From Colimorpha_A sp900556615 (GTDB taxonomy: Bacteria > Bacillota > Clostridia > Oscillospirales > CAG-272): a stretch of DNA of 13,609 nt. The stretch is from positions 1-13,609 of the forward strand of contig CAVBUH010000093.1 of assembly GCA_963598415.1 (NCBI GenBank). Direction: 5' to 3'. A program made the translations under genes and the position numbers. The notes under the pieces are model-generated. The model saw only the letters and a list, made by a program, of their open reading frames with translations, did no database searches and was not told the origin of the DNA. Below, one piece after another: positions 6,725 through 13,597 of the stretch (within the stretch, counting starts at the first letter, position 1; each line of letters starts with the position of its first letter).

Positions 6725-7561
6725 TTACAAGCCCATCATCTCACGAATGATACGGTCGCTCATCTTAACAGCACCCACAAGTACAAGCATATTGAATACA
6801 AGTTCTCCGATATATGCCCACACCTGAGTAACGGCTGCTGCATTTGCGTCAACCACCGGCGGTGTAGAAGCAAATAGGGAGAAGATGATACAAGCAAGTA
6901 CAATTACCGCACCTTCAAGCAGTACGGCACAGTAGCTTTTGATAAAACTTTTACCGACATTCTGCGACGGTTCTCCGGCAAAGGTTGAAAGCGGTATAGG
7001 AGCAAGAGCCGTGTACATATACAGTTTGAAAAATCGTCCGTACACCGTCATTATCATAATGAAAGAGAGAACTGTGATAAACAGTCCACCAATAAGTGTT
7101 ACAGCCCATAATGGTATGCTTTCAAAAAATCCGCACTCCTCGATAGTTGTTATCATTTCGGAAGGCAGGGTTGTTTGATTTGGTGTGCCAAATCCGGCAG
7201 ATGTCATAATTGTTGAAATCGTACCTTGCACGATGTTAAACAAAGCGAGCATTAGTTCCAAGCCATAAGTTATAACACCTTTGGCAATGGCAAAGCGAAT
7301 AAACAATTTTAATGCGTGTTCCGGTTTCTTTACTTCGGTAAAACTTCCGCAAGTGCGAACTACACCGACAACAAAGAATAAAACAAGCAAAGCAAGTCCG
7401 ATAGCCTGAACCGCACCGTTGATTGTTACCATCACATTCCAAATGCTCCCGCCTTTGAAGTCCTGCGGTGAAGTGGTAAGCAGTTGCCATATTTCCGTTA
7501 ACTTGCTGTTCCAAGTGTCGAGGGCATTTTGTAGGTTTTGAACCACCCAGTTATCACTCAT
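6725..7561 (-). CDS. VirB6/TrbL-like polytopic channel protein
   Basis: A 278-residue inner-channel protein of the type IV secretion system. Hydrophobic segments lie at about residues 48-70, 95-118, 150-173, 177-195, 210-231 and 248-265. YGRFFKLYMYTALAPIPLST (174-193) is a conserved stretch in Gram-positive VirB6/TrbL-like proteins. The ATG at 7561 has an excellent AAGGAGGTG nine bases upstream. It follows the pilin-like gene across an intercistronic hairpin and precedes the small cysteine protein and prgI. Family assignment is firm from topology, conserved segment and context; pore formation is known for VirB6 relatives and not shown here. Confidence 0.88.
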   Translation of the reverse strand: MSDNWVVQNLQNALDTWNSKLTEIWQLLTTSPQDFKGGSIWNVMVTINGAVQAIGLALLVLFFVVGVVRTCGSFTEVKKPEHALKLFIRFAIAKGVITYGLELMLALFNIVQGTISTIMTSAGFGTPNQTTLPSEMITTIEECGFFESIPLWAVTLIGGLFITVLSFIMIMTVYGRFFKLYMYTALAPIPLSTFAGEPSQNVGKSFIKSYCAVLLEGAVIVLACIIFSLFASTPPVVDANAAAVTQVWAYIGELVFNMLVLVGAVKMSDRIIREMMGL

Positions 7562-7584
7562 CTGTTTGCACCTCCTTAAAGATT

Positions 7585-7616
7585 AAGGGGCATACCCAAA
7601 ATCGGATATGCCCCTT
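7585..7616 (-). promoter_or_regulatory. Intercistronic hairpin between pilin-like and VirB6-like genes
   Basis: AAGGGGCATA (7585-7594) is perfectly complementary to TATGCCCCTT (7607-7616), a 10-base-pair stem with a 12-base loop that can pair further. It falls in the 71-base gap after the pilin-like stop, the largest gap within the transfer operon. On the transcribed minus strand the bases after it contain TTAATCTTT, not a continuous T run. It therefore looks like an attenuator or an mRNA 3'-end stabiliser rather than a full terminator. Confidence 0.65.
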
Positions 7617-7632
7617 TGATAACTGTGTTCTT

Positions 7633-7992
7633 TTAACCGGCAATGAGGTTAAGAATTTCCTTTGCAAAGGTAATGATAATACCGCCTGCAAGGGTCAAGA
7701 AGCCGTTGGCACGCTGAGACGGGTCGTGAGATTTCAAAGAAAGTCCGACCTGAACAATACCAAAGCCGAGCAAAATCATACCGATTGCACGAATAAGTCC
7801 GAAAATAAAGTCGGACAAATTATTTACCACGGTAATCGGGTCGTTAGCGGCAAAAGCGGTAACGCTCATACCTAAAACAAGGGTTACTGCTGTAACAACG
7901 GCGCAGTAAGTATGAAAGCCTTTCTTAACCTTTCCGGTCATAGGCAATCTCTGAGTGGTTTTCTTTTCGTTGTTCTTATTGAAATTAGTCAT
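7633..7992 (-). CDS. VirB2/Maff2-like pilin-type membrane protein
   Basis: A 119-residue protein with a basic N-terminus, a hydrophobic signal-like segment (28-48) ending in an Ala-Phe-Ala-Ala-Asn cleavage-like site, and two further hydrophobic helices (about 60-84 and 97-116). The loop between them contains KSHDPSQRANGFLTLAGG (87-104). Size, topology and position between virD4 and the VirB6-like gene match the VirB2/TrbC pilin-like proteins (Maff2-type) of Clostridia ICEs. An LPMTG sequence at residues 16-20 lies before the signal segment, where a sorting motif would not normally work. CGGAGG lies 10 bases before the ATG at 7992. It may be needed in excess over other subunits, as the hairpin after it would allow. 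Pilus formation is inferred. Confidence 0.75.
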   Translation of the reverse strand: MTNFNKNNEKKTTQRLPMTGKVKKGFHTYCAVVTAVTLVLGMSVTAFAANDPITVVNNLSDFIFGLIRAIGMILLGFGIVQVGLSLKSHDPSQRANGFLTLAGGIIITFAKEILNLIAG

Positions 7993-8006
7993 TGTAAATT
8001 CCTCCG

Positions 8007-9803
8007 TTAATATATGTTTTTATTTACTTCAAAGTCCTCATCGGACAGAAGTTCGTAAGTGGTTTCTCCGTAGTTTTCCTCCGGTAACTCTTTTGGGTTA
8101 AGAGAAAGAACAGAGATAGACGAATGCTTGACGGTAACTTCTCCGTGTTTGTAAGCCGAAGCCTTACCATCGGTTGTAAGTGCCACATTCGGGTGCTTTA
8201 AGATGTCATACTTGAAGTCCATTACAGGTCGTTCTCCACGAATAAACAGAATGGCATATTGGTTATCAAGCATACGCACCTCATCGGGAGTGAGCAACTC
8301 TCGACCGCTAATCTGATAGTTGGTGGAATAGTTTCCGCTTCGTCCCGAACTCTTACCGTATGTGTTGGTATCAATGGTTTCCTTGCCGAGAAGTTCAGAC
8401 ACATATTTATGAGTGCTTTGCTCGTTGCCGCCGAGATATAGGAACTCATCGCAGTTGCCCACAATGCTTTCCCATTGTTTTTCAAACAAGGCTTTTAGCT
8501 GTGCTAAGTTCTGTAAGATGATACTTACAGAAACCCCACGGGAGCGCATAACCGACAATATCTTGTCGAAATCATCGGGCAGGCTCACATTGGCGAACTC
8601 GTCCATAAGAAAATGAACAGGAACGGGAAGCGAGCCGCCGTGGATATGGTCAGCAGCATAAAACAACTGCTGAAACAGCTGTGTGTAAAGAATAGATACC
8701 AAGAAATTAAAGCTGGAATCGTTGTCCGGTATCAAAGCAAACAGAGCAACCTTTTTTTCTCCAAGCGACGGCAAGTCAAGCTCATCTGTCGTGGTTAAAG
8801 AAGCAAGACTTTCAAGGTTGAACTTTTCCAATCTTGCCGCAAGAGTTATTTGTATGGACTTTAATGTTTTTGCCGCACCGGAATGATAGGAACGGTAATA
8901 TTTAAGAGCAATATGGTCGGGATTTTTCATTTCAAGCTCGGCAAACAATTCGTCGAGGGGAGAAGGTCTTGTATCTTCCTCGTCCTCAATCGAACCGGCT
9001 CTTAGCATTTCCATAACCATTGCGAAGTTTTGTTCTTCTTCCGGTGCTTCATAGTGCAAATAGAACACCAAAGCAAGCAACAGCATTGAAGCGGAAGTGT
9101 CCCAAAATGGGTCTTGGGACTGACTGCCCTTTGGAGTGGTACTCTTGAAAAGGTTCGTCACGAGTTTTTGCACATCATTGTCATTCTGCAAATAGACAAA
9201 TGGGTTATAACAATGGCTTTTCTCCATTGAAATCAAATCAAGTACACGAACTTCATAGCCTTTGCTTTCAAGAAGCTTTCCGGTGTCTCTCAGTATTTCG
9301 CCTTTCGGGTCAAGAATAACGAATGATGTGTTGCATTGCATAAGGTTCGGTTTACAGTAAAATCTTGTCTTACCTGCACCCGAACCACCGCATACAAGTG
9401 TATTTAAGTTTCTTCGGTGTTTCTTAGCATTAAGTCCTATACAAACATTTTGCGTCATCAGTTTGTTTGCAGAATCCGGCGACTGTCTGTATTTCTTATT
9501 TACGGCTCTTGCGTTGCCCCATTTAGCAGAGCCGTGTTCTTCACGCCTTCGGTAATTTCTCTGTGTTGAGAAGTAAATTCCAAGACCGAGTCCGTAGCAG
9601 AGAAGCAAAACGAGGACAGTTTTTAAGCTGTCCTCGCAAACTTCAATATGGAACGGTTTGTTAAAAGCCGACAAAAGGCTTGGCAGAATTTCCGGCAATC
9701 CACCTTTTACAGAGGGTGCAATCAAAAGTGCCAGCCATACGACCGGGATAATACCGATGACGGAAAGAATAACAGCAGTCTGCCTTTCGTTATCTCGATT
9801 CAC
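8007..9803 (-). CDS. virD4: VirD4/TraG-type coupling protein
   Basis: A 598-residue coupling ATPase that brings the relaxase-DNA complex to the channel. It has two N-terminal membrane segments (about 10-30 and 61-79). The motor domain carries Walker A GGSGAGKT (139-146), the DPKGE motif (165-169) and Walker B FLMDEFAN (398-405), followed by SIILQNLAQL (427-436). The C-terminus (about 540-598) is acidic. The chosen start is GTG at 9803, because AAAAGGAA lies just upstream and the codon overlaps the end of the preceding 67-residue gene. The in-frame ATG at 9872 would add 23 residues but has no ribosome binding site and would overlap the upstream gene by 83 bases. Identity is certain and the start is likely. 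Confidence 0.95.
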   Translation of the reverse strand: MNRDNERQTAVILSVIGIIPVVWLALLIAPSVKGGLPEILPSLLSAFNKPFHIEVCEDSLKTVLVLLLCYGLGLGIYFSTQRNYRRREEHGSAKWGNARAVNKKYRQSPDSANKLMTQNVCIGLNAKKHRRNLNTLVCGGSGAGKTRFYCKPNLMQCNTSFVILDPKGEILRDTGKLLESKGYEVRVLDLISMEKSHCYNPFVYLQNDNDVQKLVTNLFKSTTPKGSQSQDPFWDTSASMLLLALVFYLHYEAPEEEQNFAMVMEMLRAGSIEDEEDTRPSPLDELFAELEMKNPDHIALKYYRSYHSGAAKTLKSIQITLAARLEKFNLESLASLTTTDELDLPSLGEKKVALFALIPDNDSSFNFLVSILYTQLFQQLFYAADHIHGGSLPVPVHFLMDEFANVSLPDDFDKILSVMRSRGVSVSIILQNLAQLKALFEKQWESIVGNCDEFLYLGGNEQSTHKYVSELLGKETIDTNTYGKSSGRSGNYSTNYQISGRELLTPDEVRMLDNQYAILFIRGERPVMDFKYDILKHPNVALTTDGKASAYKHGEVTVKHSSISVLSLNPKELPEENYGETTYELLSDEDFEVNKNIY

Positions 9804-9993
9804 AAGAGCGTTCCTTTTCGATAACTTTGAACTTTTTCTTTGGGGCAGTTCCGACCTTAATGATAAGGTCATCGACAGCGTCGGTGGATTTACCCTCGTT
9901 CATCAAGTCCGTTTTTTCATCGTTGAGAGAACGGATAATAATGCCGTGTTCGTAATCATCCAACGCTATATGATACATTTCTTCTTTCACCAT
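9790..9993 (-). CDS. Small conserved ICE protein of unknown function
   Basis: A 67-residue soluble protein containing YHIALDDYEHGIIIRSLNDE (residues 7-26) and STDAVDDLIIKVGTAPKKKF (36-55). I recall similar small proteins just before virD4 in Clostridia ICEs but no named function. AAGAGG lies about eight bases before the ATG at 9993. Its end overlaps the virD4 GTG start by 14 bases, so the two are probably translationally coupled. The sequence is helical and amphipathic with a basic C-terminus and no membrane segment. It could be an accessory factor for the coupling protein, though this is only suggested by position. Confidence 0.8.
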   Translation of the reverse strand: MVKEEMYHIALDDYEHGIIIRSLNDEKTDLMNEGKSTDAVDDLIIKVGTAPKKKFKVIEKERSCESR

Positions 9994-10004
9994 AATCTAA
10001 CCTC

Positions 10005-10889
10005 TTATCTTTCATAGTCTTTTGAGCGAGCCTGCTTTTTCTTGTAAAGCTCATCGGAAACACGGGAATGAATATCCGCCATCGCATTTCTCGTTTTGGA
10101 AAGCTCATAGCGAATATCTTTCGGTTCTTTGTTAGCGAGCTTATCCGGAATACGGTTGATGGCAAAATTCTGCGTATCAATACCGTACTTTTTGCAAAGC
10201 ATATATCCGATACATACCGCCTGAAAGCCCATATCGGAACGGCTGTAACTGTCGCTGTTGATAGAAAGCTGTGCGTGACCAAGTTCCTGTGCTACGCACT
10301 GTGCAACCGCTACGCTGTCGCCCACATCACGCTTAACATACAAGGTCTGTTCCTCGTTGTTATAGAATGCTGCCATATTCGGATACGGCAGGTCGTCTGC
10401 CGCTTCCACATTGACAGGAGAAGAATCAAGCATTGTGGTAATGAGTGCTTTAGGGTCACGGTTGACTGTCGGCGCAGGCGGTCGTTTGCCATTTGTCTGA
10501 GATACATCAAAGACCTTTTTCACATTGTAGGAAATTCCGGTTGTACCGTCACGCTTTGCATATTCAACAGGTTCAAGAATAGAAATGCTCTTAGCACCTT
10601 TCGTGATTTTGATGTTGTCTTTGCTCCAATCGTCAAAGTTTTTAAGCTGACTTGCTTCGGGCAGCTGCTTAAAAATGAGGAGAGCGTTGACAGCAGAGTA
10701 TCTGTCAAGTCGGCTCTGCGTATCAAGAAAAGCCTTGAACTTTTCAGGACTTGCAACAATCCCCGTTGCGGTTTCATCAGCCATTTGATAAACGGCTTCT
10801 TTTTCTTTTCTCATATTCTCGGCATATTCTTCTTTGGAAAGTCTCGGTCGCTGACCGCCTGCCTTTGCAGGAGTAAAATTGTTTGTCAT
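10005..10889 (-). CDS. ArdC-like protein with degenerate metallopeptidase domain
   Basis: A 294-residue protein. Residues about 30-130 resemble the ArdC-type single-strand DNA-binding domain: the RYSAVNALLI segment (63-72), then a lysine-rich DDWSKDNIKITKGAKSI stretch (86-102). The C-terminal part (about 150-250) resembles the IrrE/ArdC metallopeptidase fold. Where an active enzyme would have HExxH, this one has QELGH (201-205): the first zinc-binding His is Gln while Glu202 and His205 remain. Proteolysis is therefore doubtful. ArdC proteins in conjugative elements are associated with protection of entering single-stranded DNA from restriction. The ATG at 10889 has GAGAGG at normal spacing, five bases after the PcfB-like stop. 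Function as an anti-restriction or DNA-binding factor is inferred. Confidence 0.72.
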   Translation of the reverse strand: MTNNFTPAKAGGQRPRLSKEEYAENMRKEKEAVYQMADETATGIVASPEKFKAFLDTQSRLDRYSAVNALLIFKQLPEASQLKNFDDWSKDNIKITKGAKSISILEPVEYAKRDGTTGISYNVKKVFDVSQTNGKRPPAPTVNRDPKALITTMLDSSPVNVEAADDLPYPNMAAFYNNEEQTLYVKRDVGDSVAVAQCVAQELGHAQLSINSDSYSRSDMGFQAVCIGYMLCKKYGIDTQNFAINRIPDKLANKEPKDIRYELSKTRNAMADIHSRVSDELYKKKQARSKDYER

Positions 10890-10894
10890 TATAA

Positions 10895-11701
10895 TTACCT
10901 CTCTTTCGATTTCTTAGGTTTGTTTTTCGGCTGTTTGTGTACCGTTTGCTTTGGTGCAGAGTTACTCTTTGTCTTATCGACTTTCGGCTCTTTGCGTTCC
11001 GATTCTTTCTGTTGCTTGGACTGAGCCTTATATCGGTCGAGCTTTTCTTTGACCGACGGCTTTTTCTGTCCGTCGCTTACAGCACCCTTGTCAGTTCGCA
11101 TATCTGCCGGCTCTGAGTTTTGCCTTGACGGAGGGTTTTTGTCCGTCTTGGCGACTGTGGGGTTTGATTGCGAGTACCCGTCTTTCTGAATTGGTTTTCG
11201 GGTTGCTTCCTCGGTAATGATTTCGTTTTTGGTTTTTGTCGGCTTGTCCTTTTCTAAGGCTTCTCGTTTTTCAACCGCTTTCTGCGACTCCGTAACGATG
11301 GCAGCCTTATCAACCTTACCGAGTTCAAATCTCTCAACGATACGCTGAATTTTGGAAGCGTCCTCCGCACGAGCAATAATATCAATCGGCACACTATCGC
11401 CCTTTGTGTTTTTATCCCTTAACACGCAGTAAAGAACGCCGTAACGTTTTGCCTGTTCGGTGAATTTCTTTAAGTCCTTATTCGGAATAGAAAACACTTT
11501 CAACTCTTTGCCCGATTTAATCATATTGGTAAGACGGGCTTTACCTCTTGTCTTGTTCGCCTGCGTTGCTTCCTGCTTTAACACGGAAGCGAGAAGAATA
11601 GCAATATTCTTTGCAGCCGAACCGGTTAGTTTAGCAGCAACTTCAAAGCCTTCAAGAGATAATCTTACGACCTGTTCTGCTGCGTCACCTGAATTTGTCA
11701 T
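10895..11701 (-). CDS. pcfB: PcfB-like relaxosome accessory protein (DUF3801)
   Basis: A 268-residue protein. The N-terminal domain (about 1-135) matches the PcfB/DUF3801 pattern: GDAAEQVVRLSLEG at the start (residues 5-18), then KELKVFSIPNKDLKKFTEQA (65-84) and YGVLYCVLRDKN (87-98). The C-terminal half (about 140-268) is a disordered, Lys/Ser/Pro-rich basic tail likely to contact DNA or protein partners. PcfB in the pCF10 plasmid links the relaxase to the VirD4-like coupling protein. The ATG at 11701 lies within the end of the relaxase gene (17-base overlap), with AAAGGAG ten bases upstream. Confidence 0.85.
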   Translation of the reverse strand: MTNSGDAAEQVVRLSLEGFEVAAKLTGSAAKNIAILLASVLKQEATQANKTRGKARLTNMIKSGKELKVFSIPNKDLKKFTEQAKRYGVLYCVLRDKNTKGDSVPIDIIARAEDASKIQRIVERFELGKVDKAAIVTESQKAVEKREALEKDKPTKTKNEIITEEATRKPIQKDGYSQSNPTVAKTDKNPPSRQNSEPADMRTDKGAVSDGQKKPSVKEKLDRYKAQSKQQKESERKEPKVDKTKSNSAPKQTVHKQPKNKPKKSKER

Positions 11702-13055
11702 TTCGGTTTTGCTCCTTTCTTTCTTGTTTTTCTTCGTAGGCTCTTACCGTTTCAAGATTGGCTTCAATAACCTTTGACCTTTCGGCAATGTCATCACAAA
11801 GACCGACCTCTTTACGGAGAGTCCACAATTTGCCGGTGATTGTTGAAATCTGTTCTTTGACCTTTGACAGCTCATCGTCACTCAAATTTTTTCTTAACTG
11901 TTTTCGCAGGTGCGTTCTGTCGTCAGTCAAAGTTTTGATTTGCGACAACACCGACTCTTTATATGAGAAAAGCTGTTCGTCCGTAGAAATATTTTCTCGT
12001 CCGAGCAGCCTTGTCTCCTGTGTGATTTTATCCAGCTTCAATAAATCTTCTTTGAGAAGGTAATGAAGCCTTGCGGTATTTTGTTTTTTGTATTTAGGCA
12101 GATAACCGAGCTTGTAGCAGTAATGCAGATACAGCCCATACAGTCCGCCGACCTTTTTTATTTTGTGTTCTCTTGTAGGCAGTCGGTACTGTCTGATGAC
12201 TACCGTCTGATTTGTAAACGGCATTAAGCGTACGCCTTGATTTTCAGTAAGCCTACGCTTGATTGCTTCTTCGGTGTAATCTTCACCGAGATTTTTAAGC
12301 CTTATCGGTTTTTTGTATCCTTTCGGCACAATCGTCCAATACTTACGGCTTTCACTCAAACAATGCTCATAACCCATTTGAGTCAGTGCATAATCAAGAC
12401 TTTTAAGGTTCGTGCTGTGAGCAATCGCTTCGTCTATGGCTTGACGAGTCATTGAGTATCGAGTCGGCATTCCGGCTTGTTCCTGTTTGTAATAGTAGGA
12501 TGATTGCTTACTGCGATTTGGATTTGGATTATAATAAAGTCCGTACTTTTCGCAAATTTTATCTGCAACCAAGCGAAACTTGAACCACGCTTTTTCGTCG
12601 CCCCATAATCTCTTACCGTCCACAAAGGAAACTGAGTTGATTACATAGTGGCAATGCAAATGCTTTGTGTTCAAATGCGTAGTTACTACCGCTTGAAATC
12701 TTTTGCCCCAAACTTCGTTTACAAACTCCATTCCGATTTTCTGTGCAAGCTCCGGCGAAATATCTTGTTCCTTAAAACTCAGGTATCCGTGGTAGGCTTG
12801 TATGCCTTCTTCTTTACCGTATGCCTGTTTAACCGATACAAATTGGTCACGGGCTGTAAGCGGATTGCAGTTGATACCTTCGACGAAAAATTCACGCTCG
12901 GTTTTTTCTTCGTCCTTTGCGTATGCCAACACATCACGGAGTGCTTGATACTGTTCCTCGGTGTAATTATCTGCCGCCGTCTTTGCGGGATTGGCTGCGT
13001 AATCAATAACCTGACCGAGCCTTGAAGTGACTGCCCACAACTTACTTACTGCCAT
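11685..13055 (-). CDS. MOBP-type relaxase (Relaxase/MobA-VirD2 family)
   Basis: A 456-residue nicking enzyme that would cut and covalently hold oriT DNA. Its active-site histidines form the pattern TTHLNTKHLHCHYVIN (residues 125-140; His127, His132, His134, His136). A conserved N-terminal Tyr19 in QVIDYAANPAKT is the likely nucleophile. The relaxase core covers about 1-260 and a charged coiled-coil tail extends over about 345-450. The start codon lies in the end of mobC (10-base overlap, ATGGCAGTAA) and has only a weak ribosome binding site, so it probably depends on coupled translation. MobC upstream and PcfB downstream complete a relaxosome set. Exact MOBP subgroup is not determined. Confidence 0.93.
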   Translation of the reverse strand: MAVSKLWAVTSRLGQVIDYAANPAKTAADNYTEEQYQALRDVLAYAKDEEKTEREFFVEGINCNPLTARDQFVSVKQAYGKEEGIQAYHGYLSFKEQDISPELAQKIGMEFVNEVWGKRFQAVVTTHLNTKHLHCHYVINSVSFVDGKRLWGDEKAWFKFRLVADKICEKYGLYYNPNPNRSKQSSYYYKQEQAGMPTRYSMTRQAIDEAIAHSTNLKSLDYALTQMGYEHCLSESRKYWTIVPKGYKKPIRLKNLGEDYTEEAIKRRLTENQGVRLMPFTNQTVVIRQYRLPTREHKIKKVGGLYGLYLHYCYKLGYLPKYKKQNTARLHYLLKEDLLKLDKITQETRLLGRENISTDEQLFSYKESVLSQIKTLTDDRTHLRKQLRKNLSDDELSKVKEQISTITGKLWTLRKEVGLCDDIAERSKVIEANLETVRAYEEKQERKEQNRNDKFR

Positions 13056-13387
13056 TTCATATCGCTCTCATTGGGTCTGAGAAAAACTCGTTCAACATCT
13101 GCCTGAAACTTATGCCAACGCTCCGCTTCTCTTTTAAGCTGCGTTGCGTCTGCAAAGCCGAGGGTGTTTGCTTTTGCGGCAAGCTGATTGATGTTGTTAC
13201 CGATTGCGGAAAGTTCACGCATAACATCGTAAAATCTTTCGTCGGGCTTTTCTCTAGGCTCGTAACCACGGAGAAGCAAACGGATAAGTCCGGCTTCACT
13301 AAGGCAAGCCTTCTTTGCTTTTTTCTGCAAGTCCTGTGCTTCATCACGGCTGAGCCTAACAATCTTCTGAATGTTTCTTTTTCTCAT
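13046..13387 (-). CDS. mobC: MobC-like mobilisation protein
   Basis: A 113-residue DNA-binding accessory protein of the relaxosome. Residues 3-45 form a ribbon-helix-helix-like region (RLSRDEAQDL, then LSEAGLIRLLLRG), and IGNNINQLAAKAN (62-74) is the MobC family signature. The ATG at 13387 was chosen because AGAAAGGA lies 11 bases upstream; an in-frame ATG at 13399 directly abuts that sequence with no spacing. It overlaps the preceding small membrane gene and the relaxase gene. MobC proteins help open oriT and guide the relaxase. It may also regulate the operon, as some relatives do. Confidence 0.88.
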   Translation of the reverse strand: MRKRNIQKIVRLSRDEAQDLQKKAKKACLSEAGLIRLLLRGYEPREKPDERFYDVMRELSAIGNNINQLAAKANTLGFADATQLKREAERWHKFQADVERVFLRPNESDMKWQ

Positions 13388-13514
13388 TTTCTTTGTCATC
13401 CTTTCTTGAAATAAAATAGTGCCTGTCCTTATTTATTTGAAACAGGCACATAAAAGTAACTCCGAAAAAACCGCCGATGATTAAACCGGCGACTGTTAAT
13501 ACTATCTCTCGCAA
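13356..13514 (-). CDS. Small DUF3789-like membrane protein
   Basis: A 52-residue protein with one N-terminal membrane helix (about residues 4-25, rich in Gly and including IIGGFFGVTFMCLFQ) and a charged, Lys/Glu-rich C-terminal tail. The GGFFGV-TFMCL pattern recalls DUF3789 proteins, which often precede mobC in Clostridia ICEs. Translation likely begins at TTG 13514, because AAAGGAG lies seven bases upstream. The longer frame from 13550 would run through that binding site. Its end overlaps mobC by 32 bases in another frame. Function is unknown. Confidence 0.65.
   Translation of the reverse strand: MREIVLTVAGLIIGGFFGVTFMCLFQINKDRHYFISRKDDKENEKKKHSEDC
13419..13449. repeat. Perfect 8-bp inverted repeat upstream of mobC
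   Basis: GTGCCTGT (13419-13426) is repeated as its exact complement ACAGGCAC (13442-13449) around a 15-base AT-rich loop. It lies inside the small DUF3789-like gene, ending about 8 bases before the mobC ribosome binding site. It could be an RNA hairpin controlling mobC translation, or a protein-binding site. Confidence 0.45.
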
Positions 13515-13540
13515 AATTTCTCTCCTTTCTCTTTGGGGTA

Positions 13541-13557
13541 TTAGGGGCAACCCCTAA
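13541..13557. repeat. Inverted repeat TTAGGGG-CAA-CCCCTAA
   Basis: Two perfect 7-base arms enclose a 3-base loop. It lies upstream of the first gene of the transfer operon, next to a larger hairpin at 13566-13597. There is no T run on either side, so it is not a terminator. It may be part of oriT or a regulatory hairpin. Confidence 0.55.
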
Positions 13558-13565
13558 CGAGTTTT

Positions 13566-13597
13566 ACCGTTTGGAAACCTGTGGTTATCCAAATGGT
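13566..13597. other. Candidate oriT hairpin
   Basis: ACCGTTTGGA (13566-13575) pairs with TCCAAATGGT (13588-13597) with one G-T pair. The stem continues through AACC/GGTT around a TGT loop with a single unpaired A. Such imperfect inverted repeats next to the mobC/relaxase genes are typical of the relaxase-binding part of oriT; the nick site would be expected beside it, perhaps in 13598-13609 or beyond the edge. No coding sequence occurs in 13551-13609. The oriT role is inferred from structure and position. Confidence 0.5.

Noticed and set aside
10068..11024. A 318-residue plus-strand open frame opposite the ArdC-like and PcfB-like genes
   Set aside because: Its Cys/Arg/Phe-rich composition is typical of antisense translation, and both minus-strand genes have recognisable domains and ribosome binding sites.
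13472..13494. CGCCG/CGGCG inverted sequence inside the small membrane protein gene
   Set aside because: The pairing is short and interrupted, and it falls in Gly/Ala codons of the membrane helix, so coding constraint is a sufficient explanation.
13399..13514. Possible longer forms of the small membrane protein (from 13550) and mobC (from 13399)
   Set aside because: The longer starts either run through a strong ribosome binding site or abut it with no spacing, so the internal starts at 13514 and 13387 fit better.
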